Assembly: GCA_964035015.1 (NCBI GenBank)
Contig: OZ036000.1
Location: 3,116,099 to 3,180,098 of the forward strand
Length of the DNA: 64,000 nt
DNA from: Corallium rubrum
Taxonomy: Eukaryota; Cnidaria; Anthozoa; Scleralcyonacea; Coralliidae
Reading direction: 5' to 3'
Shown here: piece by piece, positions 10,701-22,439 of the stretch
Layout: every line of letters starts with the position of its first letter
Numbering within the stretch: the stretch's first letter is position 1
The notes under the pieces: generated by a model
What the model was told of the DNA's origin: nothing
Databases searched by the model: none
The model's input: only the letters and a program-made list of their open reading frames with translations
Made by a program: the position numbers and the translations under genes

Positions 10701-13700
10701 AACCGGACTACATGACACAGAGAAGAAACAATTTGACATAGATTTACCTCTGAATGGCACCGATTGTCCGATTGTTAATTTGGTTCTTTGTAAACGTTGA
10801 AGAGAATTTCAGAAGACTGAGAGCTATAGCAACATTAAATGCAAGTACCAGCGCATTTTTCCTCCTTTCTTTAGGACGTTCACCAGACTGTGTGGAATTA
10901 TCCATTCCATATATCAACGGCTTTTAACGCACGCACAATATTCAAATGTTCAAGGACAGGCGCCAAAATGATAATGACACTTGAACGGATTGAATTACGC
11001 ACTATCATATTATAGCCGCAAGCATCTCTGACGGGATTGGAAAAAGCTCAATGCCTCAACAGTATATTTTATGTAGTCTACTCTGAGGAGTCTTAGGATT
11101 TATAGGTATTATTATGTTAGCTAGATCGCAGATGCGAGAACTGCTACTGCTACAAGTCTATTAACGTCCTTTATATTCGATGATAATTATGTTGGCAAGA
11201 GATTAAGTAATTATCTCTTCGGCTTTGCTATTTCATGCCAATTATTGGGTCAAAATAGAAAAATTCAAAGTAAAATTGCCTGCGCTCATTCAGACAACTA
11301 TATAGCATTTGGACTAAACGTCTCATTCTTCACTTTAACCTAGACTAAAATGAATTACGGTACGTTTTGACTTTTTGAATCTAGCTAGTCTATATTTAGC
11401 CATTTATAGCCTCAATGTGTAAAATATCTAAAATAAGAAGCTTCAGACCAATTTTGCAGTAAAACCTTAACTGGCAACAAAGACATGCGGATTTGTGTCA
11501 CAGCGCAAAGTTTCTGCGCTACATGCAGTGGAATCAAATTAGTACTTTTCATGAAATGTATTGTTCATGACCGATGAAATGTTCATGACCAAATTTCATG
11601 AACCTTTCATGATTCATGAATAACTGTATTTTGTCAAAATTGTAACTTTTGTTCATCAAAATTTCATTAAATATTCATGAACAAGTTCATGAAATTTTCA
11701 TGAATAATAAGTTCATGAAATAATCAATAGATTTCCTATGAATATTCATGAACAATCATGAACGATACAACATAATGAACATAAAGTTCATGAACTAATT
11801 TGTTGTTCATCAAACTTCATGAACTGTTCATGAAATACATTCATGAATAGTTCATGAACAGTTGTTCATGAACTACATGTTTCATTTTTGATGAACTGAA
11901 CATGAACTATTCATGAACGGACATGAACATTCATGAACGACCCATGAAAGTTCATCAATTCATGAACAAATTTTCGCCGGGGTTTACTCCGTCTATATTT
12001 TATTTTGTCTATATTTCACTTATCAAGGGGCATGCACTCAGACATCCTAGACAGCAATGGGTTAAACTCAGGTTAATTTGCATGTGGGCCCCCTCCGATA
12101 TTTTTATCAAGGTTTTACTGGGCCCCAGCAGTAAGTTTTTGATAATTATTATAATATATGATATATCTTCATAGACTGTATTTTCAGCGGGCCTCTTCTG
12201 GGCCCGGGCATAATTACCCCGCCTACCCAGGTCCCTCTCGATGGTACTGGTTAAACTAACTTTATTACTAGCTGTACTGTGTAACGGTATACTGGAGAAC
12301 TCTATCAGTCATACTGTGTTATGAACTGTTCTCCTTAGAGGTACAATGAAGGGCCATCCCTCATTGGTGATCGGTTCAGTGTCACACTAAGAGCTACTGG
12401 GACATGTGTGTTAACCACTGTGCCATATCAAGCCCCTAGCCAACACTCCAAACACATTAAGAAAATTTAAAAAACTTAATACTGTACCTGTTTTAAAGCT
12501 TTGGTAAAAAGATTTTCAAGATTTCGATCCAGCCATCGTAGAAACGGTCGAAATAAGAGGTCTACAGTGTCACGTAGTTGTTGGGCAGTTCCATGCTCAA
12601 GCAAATAATTTCCAATAGCATCATTAATGTACCTGAAACATTATATCATACTGACTATCATTTACCATATTACCGGTATTTATTTCATGATTGAGTTGGT
12701 TTTCTTTGATGTACCGCGTGGGCTGTATACAGTATAGCATACAGCCCTTGAATACTAATTAGAAAAGAAATGAAGAAAAAAACTAGGAAAATCTTTGTCC
12801 AAGGTAGAAAAAAGACATAACTTTGTTGGAAAACCTCCTCAATCATGAAATAAGTCAGATAAAACCCTCGAACATTGGGATGTATGCGATATACAGCCCT
12901 CGGACGCTTCGCATCCTCAGGGCTGTATATAGCATACATCCCTCATTCTCGGGCTTTATCTCTTACATATCACATAATCATATACAGGTTATATATCATA
13001 CTCTATTATATATTAATATCAATTCATATTAAAATTCTAGCTTACTTTGTGAAATTCCCAGGAAATGTACCATCATCAGCAATTTCTGCTTCAAAAATCT
13101 AATGACAATATAAACAGTATTTAAAAGGCTTAGGGTTACCAGTGAATAATCAAAGTCAAATAATCAATAAGCTTAATTAATAATAGATGATTGTATATAT
13201 ATTTTTAATAAGATAATGATGTGCACTACAGTAAGAAAACCTGACATTACTACCCTTAAACTACATTGTACAGTCAACAACAACCACTCACCTTCTTTGG
13301 ATAATCGAAAGGGAATGTGACAGTGAGTAAAATTTCTTTGACATCATATGGCTGTAAAAATATGTAATATTATATTTACATAAAAATACCAGCAATACCA
13401 ATGTAAACACAGATATTTATGGGAAATTCATTGAGTTCAAAATATAGTTTATTACACAGCAAATGTTTATGAGTTACTGTAGAGATCAATTATGCAACTG
13501 GCCTCGTGATGACATAAACTTGTCCACCCTATTTTGTTAATAATCAGATGCCAGAAAAGAACAGATTGCTTGGTGTTCTAAATTGTGGTTTTTGTTTCAC
13601 TGAAACTTTTCCATGTAAAATATTTCAGCCCAAATTTGATATTGAAGTCACTTTTCACCTCAATTTTATGGTTGGATTTTCAAAAATTGTGGGAAGACCC

Positions 13701-15333
13701 ATCTCTGAGCATGTAAATCATTGACAAAAACATCCTTTATCACTGACAGTACATCATTTAAACCTTTGCTCACAGTAACTCACCCAGTCTGGGTCCGATG
13801 GCTTTATTGTAACCTTACAGACTGTTCCAGAGTCTCCTGGTGTGATCTCTAAATCACTCTTTGCAAATCGTTTCTTCAATTGATCTATTTCAACTTTTTG
13901 TAAATATTTCATACTTTGCTCAGATAATTCAGACAAACTTTCACTAATATTTCCTTTCACAGGTTTCTTGACAACAGGACGGCTATCTTCTGTCTTCTTT
14001 GAATAATCAACTTTTGATTCTGGCTGTTCTTTCATCTTCTCATCCCCCAATGGTTTTTCCTCGGTGGTTACTTGGTCGTGTTTTGGGGATTTTTTCCTGG
14101 ATTTTAATAAATGCCATGGGTGGAGGAATCTGCATTTTGATCCCTCTCTGCAATATCCACCTTTCATAAAATATCGACAAATTGTTCTTGTCTTTCTTTT
14201 CCCAGGAAGTTCATGCTTGGACTCTTTCACCTGGGTGTCCTTGGTGACCACAATAGTATTACCATGTTCTTTAGTTTCTGTTTTCTCAGAACTTGTCTCA
14301 TTAGTTTCTAGCTTTTTAGGAGCTTTCAGAGCCACAGATGCACCAACATTACCTGAAAAAAAAAGGATTTTACAGTACAGTCTAGTACAGCACTGCTGCA
14401 GTACAGTGGTACAGTATGTACAGTGTTACAGTATATATATATATATATATATAGTACACTACATTACTGTACACTTGTACAGTATATACAATACAGTATA
14501 TTATAGTACACTACAGTAATTATAGAGTACACTGGCTGACTGGCACTGTATAGTACAATACACTACAGTACAGTATACAGTACACTACAGCACAATACAG
14601 TATATACAGTGCAGTACAGTACAATACAGTATACTACACAGTACACTACACTACAGTACACTACACAGTACACTACACTACACTACACTACACTACACAG
14701 TACACTACAGTACAGTACACTACACAGTACACTACACTACACTAGTACACTACACAGTACACTACACAGTACACTACAGTACACTACACTACAGTACAGT
14801 ACAGTACAGTACAGTACAGTACACAGTACTGTACAGTACAGTACAATACAGTACACAGTACAGTACACTACACTAATACAGTACAATACAGTACACAGTA
14901 CAGTATAGTATACACCACAGTACCATACAGTACAGTACAATACAATACAATACAATACAGTACAGCACAGTACGTTACAGTACACAGTACAATACAGTAC
15001 AGTACACTACACAGTACTGTACATTACAGTACAATACAGTACACAGCACAGTACAGTACACTACATTAATACAGTACAGTACAGTAGAGTATATAGTACA
15101 GTATACACTACAGTACTGTACAGTACAATACAGTACAGTACAGTACAGTGCAGTACAGTACAGTACAGTACAGAAAATAATTTAATACCTGAACCTTCTG
15201 AAACAATACTCTCTTCTTCTTTCACTTCTTCTTGATGGCTATAACGGCATTTATCACCAAAACGGCAACCACTTGATCGAGAGAAATACCTACATTTCTC
15301 AACTCTTTTTACCACAGATTCCGAAGCTTTCAT
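4707..15333 (-). CDS. CCCH / RWD-like / CHY zinc-finger protein, 12 exons, 709 aa
   Basis: Exons in transcript order: 15189-15333, 13784-14352, 13292-13351, 13046-13098, 12488-12632, 7783-8201, 7554-7667, 6941-7022, 6731-6842, 6030-6268, 5228-5334, 4707-4791. All junctions are GT-AG and phases agree; the sum is 2130 nt. Two CCCH fingers have C-x8-C-x5-C-x3-H spacing (C14/C23/C29/H33 and C107/C116/C122/H126). A region of about 205-345 contains VTFPFDYPKK, typical of an RWD fold. Further Cys pairs are followed by a CHY zinc finger from about 598 (CKHF, FPCCGRSYPC, CDRCHEENEEH, MICGFC) to about 675. The tail is lysine-rich. CCCH fingers usually bind RNA and CHY domains occur in ubiquitin-related proteins, so a link to RNA or ubiquitin is inference. 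I do not recognise a named orthologue. The start is the first ATG after a stop (TAA, 15508) in the same frame. Confidence 0.85.
4910..5190 (+). repeat. (GAAG)n microsatellite
   Basis: A long GGAA/GAAG tetranucleotide array with GCAAGGAA and GGGAAGG variants. It sits in the last intron of the CHY gene, 38 bp from the exon at 5228. Reading frames across it in several directions are artefacts of the repeat. Confidence 0.98.
5553..6022. mobile_element. MITE with G/C-rich inverted ends next to a splice donor
   Basis: The left end GGGACCAGTCATTATTTATG returns inverted at the right as GGGACCGGTCATTATTTATG. The interior is poly-G/poly-C rich with AT-rich segments. It lies in the intron after the exon at 6030-6268 and its right end is only 7 nt inside the intron. 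A partial relative is at about 16805-16860 (GGGACTGGTCATTTATGG). The target duplication is not clear. Confidence 0.75.
7085..7480 (+). repeat. (CAA/CCA)n microsatellite with CACATGATCACCAACACC variants
   Basis: Mixed ACA and CCA trinucleotide repeats with short higher-order units, such as ACTAACCACATGATCACCA repeated three times at 7136-7200. It is located in an intron of the CHY gene. Confidence 0.95.
9990..10245 (+). repeat. Tandem duplication of about 120 bp inside the 3.6 kb element
   Basis: Two near-identical copies contain ATATTCGTTATATTATAAGG, GCGTAATTGGATTCATT and ACACAGGACGCGGCTTACAC. A diverged third copy is at about 9226-9300. A related motif (CGTATAAACGGCCATAATAT) follows at about 10350 and reappears at about 40395. 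Confidence 0.8.
10407..10530. repeat. Hairpin inside the 3.6 kb element
   Basis: The left arm GCGATTTTTGATGCGAT...CCAACTTCT is matched by the inverted right arm AGAAGTTGG...ATCGTATCAAAAATCGC. The loop is about 55 bp. Confidence 0.75.
12877..12942. repeat. Hairpin with ATACAGCCCT core
   Basis: GGGATGTATGCGATATACAG pairs with CTGTATATAGCATACATCCC around a CCTCGGACGCTTCGCATCCTC-type loop that is itself partly complementary. A degenerate relative, GGGCTGTATACAGTATAGCATACAGCCC, lies at about 12720-12748. Both are in the intron between 12632 and 13046. Confidence 0.75.
14378..15172 (+). repeat. (GTACA)n pentanucleotide minisatellite
   Basis: About 0.8 kb of CAGTA/CACTA pentanucleotide repeats fill intron 1 of the CHY gene between the exons at 14352 and 15189. 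The same pentamer recurs in the ZSWIM8-like gene at 47998-48118. Confidence 0.97.
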
Positions 15334-17182
15334 TACAGAGGAACGAAGTCGTTGAACTTGATGTTTTGAAATTTCACTCGAAATCTTCGGTGAAATGATA
15401 CTAGTTGTTGATGGTATGAATGTCGAAATGATTTGATTGCTGGTTGTTTCGAAGACTGGTTGTACGAGATTTATATTGACATATGTTGCGTTGTGGTGGT
15501 GAAATAGTTATGGAAATAGGATTATATTGCAACAATGAGCCCGCGCATCATAACAATACATCGAGAATATGCGCGACTGAGTTATATTTTATTTAGCGTT
15601 GTTTAAACTATGCGCATTCATTTTTGGCTCTCAATTATATTTTCTGAAATAGCTATCCCACAAAATACTATATGTTTTAAGATTAAATTTGATCAAGTTT
15701 CAAAATATTAAAAATTAATTATAATTTTAATTTAAAATCCCAAGCATAAAGTCAGCGGATGCTCCACAAAAGCAATTCCAAGTCATTTCTGATTACATGA
15801 AAAACTTCCTGTTAATGTTTACATTTTGCATAATCAAATATTCAAATCACTTTTACGACAAAATTGAACATTATTAAATATCGACAGATCGACGTTGGAA
15901 GATGCTTTTTGAATAGTAGGTTATTTTTTTCTTATACTAAAGTAATAGATTTTCCTAGACTAGGGTAAAAAAAAAATCATGAAGAAAGCTTGATAACTTG
16001 AAAGAAACTTGTAGTTTCGTTATAGATAGTGTAGTCGTTTATATATTAAGTTACTTTATTATTTAGGGACATTTCAATTTATTATTAACTACGTTTTTTA
16101 CTTTGAATTCTTACATCAAGAGGTTGCTTTAGTTAACTGTATTAATAAGTCAATTCTATCGCAAAAAGATAGATAGTTGTTTGGTGAAAAGATCGTCTGG
16201 AATTTTTGTGTTTTTAACGTGTAATTTTTAACTCCGATTCTAGACAGACAGACAGATAGTTAGTGTTGTGCATAATTTATTCACAAAATATTGACTCATT
16301 TTTTCTCTAAATTGTGGATTAGTTTAGACATACTAAATCCCAGATGTCTTGTAAAGCACTTATTTTTTTTACCTCATTCTGGCACAAATTAAAAAAAAGT
16401 ATGAACTCACTTGCCAAGCGCGTCTTTCAAAACTGAGTTTTCATTTATGCTTTCCTTATTAATTAGTATCTATTTAATTATTAATAGACAAATGGTATAT
16501 TATTCCACAACTTGTAGTTCCTGTTAATTTTGTTTCAAGTGTGATTTCTATGTAATAAAACAAATCGATTTGAAGCAGGGGGGTATAAGTGAGCCGGGGG
16601 GGGGGGGATTAATGAGTGAGACAGGAGGTTATAAGTGAACCACAGGGTTATAAGTGAACCAGGGGGTTATAAGTGAACCAGGGGGTTATAAGTGAGCCAG
16701 GGGGGTTATATTAGTGAACCAGGGGGTTATAAGTGAACAAGGGGGTTATAAGTGAGCCAGAGGGTTATATGTGGACCAAAAGACTTAATCCCCTCTTCCC
16801 AATTAAGATGCCAAAAAGTCAGTCAGGGACTGGTCATTTATGGAGGGGGGAGGGGTTACAGGGAAGATAATTCACTCAAAGATAAAATAACCTTGCACAT
16901 CAGGGTGTGAGTGTGTGTGTGACACCCCCCTCCCTCGGTTCCTCCCCCCAACATTTGAAAGTCAGTTGAAAAAGATAAATTTATCAAACTACTCTCAGTA
17001 ACAATTTTTTTTCACCTTCAATTTTTTTCACACTATTGCCTCAATATCAACTTATTTTTGGTTGTTTTATAGGAAATCCCTTGTCACTTTACAGTTCTCA
17101 TGGTTTACACGCAACTCTAGGTCACATCTAAACCCAGCCAGAAGGCAAACCTGAGGAAACATGACCTAAACTCATTCTGAAA
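15334..17182. other. Intergenic region between two divergent genes
   Basis: AT-rich sequence of 1.85 kb separates the CHY gene start (15333, minus) from the C2HC gene start (17183, plus), so it should hold both promoters. It contains a tandem GGGTTATAAGTGAACCAG-type repeat at about 16577-16770 and a piece of the G/C-ended MITE at 16805-16860. No other gene is visible. Confidence 0.6.
16577..16770 (+). repeat. Tandem repeat, unit about 19 bp
   Basis: About ten copies of the motif GGTTATAAGTGAACCAGG with TGAGCC variants, following a G10 run. Confidence 0.9.
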
Positions 17183-20100
17183 ATGGCCGACGATAATGAA
17201 GAAGAAAATGATAATTTTTCTCGACCACAAACAGTGGGCCTCAGTAGGTTAAGACAATATAAAAGCAATGATGAAACTGAATTAGATGTGAGCATAGGAG
17301 AAGCATTTTTTCCACAACCAAAGAATGAGATTACAAAGGAGAATAGTCCAAAGCAAACTGAGACTAAACCTGATGATTCAAATTTAACTGAACTTACACC
17401 TGAAGAACAAACCAGAGGCTTGCCTGACAACCAGGCTGACAGCCCTGTTAAAAATACTGCTAGCACAGGTAAAGGTTAGAAAATGGAAATTTAAAACATT
17501 TTGAGGGATCTTGACAAGGACATGTCATTAAAACTGTTGAAAGCAGGTGTATATGATGACGTGTGTCAGTCAGTGTGATGGTGTATGGAAGTGAGACATG
17601 GGTCATGAATGTGGATCAAAGTGTAAGATTGGAATGGACAGAGAAAAGGATGGTTCAATGGATGTGTGGTGTATTTTTGAGGGATAGAGTGCTGAGTTGA
17701 GTCTGGAAGAATGAGGATTGAGTCAGTAATGAGTAATGATTTATTTAACGTCGTTAACCACAGGATGTGGTCACCCAATCATCCGAGCCAGAGGCTCATG
17801 ATTAAAGTGCACGACATAATCTAAGACCAAGTGTTGATTTTACGGAGGGAGGAAAACCGCAGAACCCTGCGAAAAACCCTCGAAGCACAGGAGAGACCAA
17901 CTAAACTCTACTCACATGACATTGATTCAAGTTTGAGAACGGGGTTATTCCCAGACGGTCACCCATCCAAGTACTAACCCTGTCCAACTTGGCTTAACTA
18001 CAGCGGTGAGAGGCAGTGCCCTAACATCACACGCCACCCGTGCTTCGCAACAACGCCTGATACTGTGAAGCAGGGGCACGGAAAGTGGGGCATGTGTCCC
18101 CCCCCCAACTTTGTCATGAAGTAAAAACGGGCCATATGCCCCCCCCCCAACTTTGTCATGAAGTAAAAACAGGGCATGTGTCCCCCCCAACTTTGTCATG
18201 AAGTAAAAACAGGGCATGTGTCCCCCCCCAACTTTGTCATGAAGTAAAAACGGGCCATATGCCCCCCCCCCAACTTTGTCATGAAGTAAAAACGGGGCAT
18301 GTGCCCCCCCCAACTTTGTCATGAAGTAAAAACAGGGCATGTGTCCCCCCCCCCCCAACTTTGTCATGAAGTAAAAACGGGGCATGTGCCCCCCCCCAAC
18401 TTTGTCATGAAGTAAAAACGGGGCATGTGCCCCCCCCCCAACTTTGTCATGAAGTAAAAACGGGGCATGTGCCCCCCCAACTTTGTCATGAAGTAAAAAC
18501 GGGGCATGTGTCCCCCCCAACTTTGTCATGAAGTAAAAACGGGGCATGTGCCCCCCCCCAACTTTGTCATGAAGTAAAAACAGGGCATGTGTCCCCCCCC
18601 CAACTTTGTCATGAAGTAAAAACGGGGCATGTGTCCCCCCCCCCCCCCCAACTTTGTCATGAAGTAAAAACGGGCCATATGCCCCCCCCCCAACTTTGTC
18701 ATGAAGTAAAAACGGGCCATATGCCCCCCCCCCCAACTTTGTCATGAAGTAAAAACGGGCCATATGCCCCCCCCCCAACTTTGTCATGAAGTAAAAACGG
18801 GCCATATGCCCCCCCCCCAACTTTGTCATGAAGTAAAAACGGGCCATGTGCCCCCCCCCAACTTTGTCATGAAGTAAAAACGGGCCATGTGCCCCCCCCC
18901 CAACTTTGTCATGAAGTAAAAACGGGCCATGTGCCCCCCCCCCAACTTTGTCATGAAGTAAAAACGGGCCATGTGCCCCCCCCCCCCAACTTTGTCATGA
19001 AGTAAAAATGGGGCATGCACCCCCCCAACTTTGTCATGAAGTAAAAACGGGCCATGTGCCCCCCCCCAACTTTGTCATGAAGTAAAAATGGGGCATGCAC
19101 CCCCCCCAACTTTGTCATGAAGTAAAAATGGGGCATGCACCCCCCAACTTTGTCATGAAGTAAAAATGGGGCATGCACCCCCAACTTTGTCATGAAGTAA
19201 AAACGGGCCATGTGCCCCCCCCCCAACTTTGTCATGAAGTAAAAACGGGCCATGTGCCCCCCCCCCCCAACTTTGTCATGAAGTAAAAATGGGGCATGCA
19301 CCCCCCCCCAACTTTGTCATGAAGTAAAAACGGGCCATGTGCCCCCCCCCCCAACTTTGTCATGAAGTAAAAATGGGGCATGCACCCCCCCAACTTTGTC
19401 ATGAAGTAAAAACGAGCATGTGCCCCCCCAACTTTGTCATGAAGTAAAAACGAGCATGTGCCCCCCCCAACTTTGTCATGAAGTAAAAACGAGCATGTGC
19501 CCCCCCCCCCCAACTTTGTCATGAAGTAAAAACGGGGCATGTGACCCCCCCCCCAACTTTGTCATGAAGTAAAAACGGGCCATATGCCCCCCCCCCAACT
19601 TTGTCATGAAGTAAAAACGGGGCATGCGCCCCCCCCCCCCCCCAACTTTGTCATGAAGTAAAAACGAGCATGTGCCCCCCCAACTTTGTCATGAAGTAAA
19701 AACGGGGCATGTGCCCCCCCCCAACTTTGTCATGAAGTAAAAACGAGCATGTGCCCCCCCAACTTTGTCATGAAGTAAAAACGGGGCATGTGCCCCCCCC
19801 CCCAACTTTGTCATGAAGTAAAAACGGGCCATATGCCCCCCCCCCCCAACTTTGTCATGAAGTAAAAACGGGGCATGTGCCCCCCAACTTTGTCATGAAG
19901 TGCCCTTTTTGCAACAGAAAAGTTCCCTTTTTATGATAAAACATGTGTTTCAAGTGTCCTTTTGAAGTCCTACCTTCTGAACAAAGTGCCCTTTTGAAGC
20001 TGTACCCCTCTAAGATCAACTTTCTTCCTATGCCACTGCTGTGAAGTGGAACCAGTCAAGATGGTTGGGAGCTGTATTACACAAAGATGATGGTGACTGG

Positions 20101-22359
20101 GTGAAGAAAAGCATGTCGTATGAAGTAGAAGGTGTGAGAGGAGGAAAAGGAAGGCTGTCAGAGGATGATATGGAGTCAGGTAGTCAAGAGGGACATGAGA
20201 GAGTGTGGTTTAAAAAGGGATGGTGCGTAGAAGAGTGCAAGTAGAGGAAACTGCTATAAGGAGCTGCCGCCCACACCTTGCGTAAGCGGGAAAACGATCA
20301 TGTATAATGAATGTTATTTGTTGTATTCTATAGGAAATGGTAGCCCCCATCAACGACCCAAAACTGTGACAATCAAAAGCACCAACCAACGAAAACAACG
20401 ACTCGTTAATATGGGGGCAGTGAGTGGACAAGATGTTGTTGTCATCGATTCCGATGCAGTCCAATGTGACCAACCACAGCAAAGCAACAGCGGCTTATCT
20501 CCAAAACCAAAGTCTGACCAATGTTACATCTGTGGGAAAGAATTCTTACTTTCTTCTATAAAAGTCCATGAAAAGCAATGTTCTAAAAAGTTCCAAAGAG
20601 AAGAAGAAAAACGAGACAGTCAGGAATCTGCACGAGGTGATTATAAAGTTAGCTCCAGTGTTGAGAAAACTGAAACAAAGTCAAATGATTCAAAAAACTC
20701 CCCATCAACCAACAGCCAGGTTTCCAAGTTACCAAAAAAGCTTGAACTGGAAGCGTGTTACCTTTGCGGTCGAAAATTCTTTGTCCATTCTCTCGGTATT
20801 CACGAAACACAATGTATCAAAAACTGGAAGGCCACAAAAACCCCAGACGCCAAACACAGAAGCCTTTCTGAAAGAGCCTTAACTGACTACGATGAAATCA
20901 TGGTGTCGGGAGTCGAAAACTTTCACGAGCAATTAAAAGTCGAAGTGAAAAAAGAAAAACTGGCTTCCAAAAACCAAGCATCAAATGCTGAGACAATTGT
21001 GTCTCCAACATGCGAAAAGGCTGTCACAGAAGCGAGAAGTGTTGGCAGACAAAAAACTGTTCCTTGTTACATGTGTGGTGTGCAACTGTTCCCGCATTCA
21101 CTGAAAGTCCACGAGAAGAAATGTCGAAGTAGAAACGAAAGTGAAGGCAACGGTGGTGATGAAGGAGGAGTAGAAAATAAGACCTTGGAGTCTCCTAAAA
21201 AAAGGATTGGCTCAGAAGCGAGAAGTGTTGGTAGACAAAAAACTGTGCCTTGTTATATGTGTGGCGTACAGCTGTTTCCACATTCACTGAAAGTTCACGA
21301 GAAGAAATGTCGGAGTAGAAACGAAAGTGAAGGCAACGGTGAGGAGGAGGAATTGAAGAGCGATACAACGGAGTCTCCTACAAAAAAGATTGGCTCAGAA
21401 GCGAGCAGTGTCGTCGGTCGACAGAAGGGTTTAAAAACGGTGCCTTGTTACATGTGTGGTGCACAGCTGTTTCCACATTCACTGAGAATCCACGAGAAGA
21501 AATGTCGGAATAGAAACGAAAGTGAAGGCAACGGTGGGGAGGAGGAATTGAAGAGCGATACAATGGAGTCTCCTACAAAAAAGATTGGCTCAGAAGCGAG
21601 CAGTGTCGGTCGACAGAAAGGTTTAAAAACGGTGCCTTGTTACATGTGTGGTGTACAGCTGTTTCCACATTCACTGAAAATCCATGAGAAGAAATGTCGG
21701 AGTAGAAACGAAAGTGAAGGCAATGGTGGGGAGGAGGGGTTGAAAAGTGATACAATGGAGTCTCCGAAAAAGAAGATTGACTCAGAAGCGAGCAGTGTGG
21801 GTCGACAGAAGGCTTTAAAAACTGTGTCTTGTTATAAGTGTGGTGCACAGCTGTTCCCACATTCACTGAAAGGCCATGAGGAGAAATGTCGGAGTAGTGA
21901 AGGCAACGACAGTGAAGGCAACGGTGTGGAGGAGGGGTTGAAAAGTAGTAGCGAGCCCACCGTTGAGGACGATTTGGTGTCAGATTTCGTAACTGGTGCT
22001 ACAAATATTGCACTTGAAAGCGCTGGAGACCAACAAGAGGAACAGACACTTGATGAAAATCTCTCAGACAAGACAGAGGAAATAGGTTTGTTTGTTTATT
22101 TATTCATTTAGCCTATTCAGTTAACTTGAGTTTCCTATAACTATATACAATATACCAATCCTAGTTTACTATTATTTAATCCTAATTTATTATTTTCAAT
22201 AATATTGTATATTTTCGAGTACACTGTTATATTACTTACATGCAATATAACAATTAAGAACACCACCACCAACACCAATACCAACAACACCACCACCACC
22301 ATGAACAACAACAACAACACCACCACCAACAATTAACCAACAACAACACCAACACCATG

Positions 22360-22439
<80 letters not shown>

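Larger units (their letters stand above)
8378..11982. mobile_element. 3.6 kb non-autonomous DNA element with TTCATGAA-rich inverted ends
   Basis: The left end CCCCGGCGAAAATTTG at 8378 is matched inverted by the right end closing at 11982. TTT flanks both ends (8375-8377, 11983-11985), a possible 3-bp target duplication. The left arm (8390-9210) and right arm (11530-11975) are made of degenerate TTCATGAA palindromes every 10-25 bp, in part arranged as a tandem unit of about 128 bp between 8608 and 8960. The core has TCACG-rich direct repeats at 9320-9945, a tandem unit of about 120 bp at 9990-10245, and a hairpin at 10407-10530. I found no transposase frame. It lies wholly inside intron 5 of the CHY gene. 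Superfamily is unknown. Confidence 0.75.

Noticed and set aside
17945..18847. A 300-residue minus-strand open frame with FYFMTKLGGG repeats
   Set aside because: It is the translation of the 40-bp poly-C satellite; frame changes with C-run length between neighbouring units and there is no start context or domain.
18085..19902. CRISPR-like array (regular repeat with variable segment)
   Set aside because: The variable part is only a C-run plus a few recurring words, not unique spacers, and the genome is animal.
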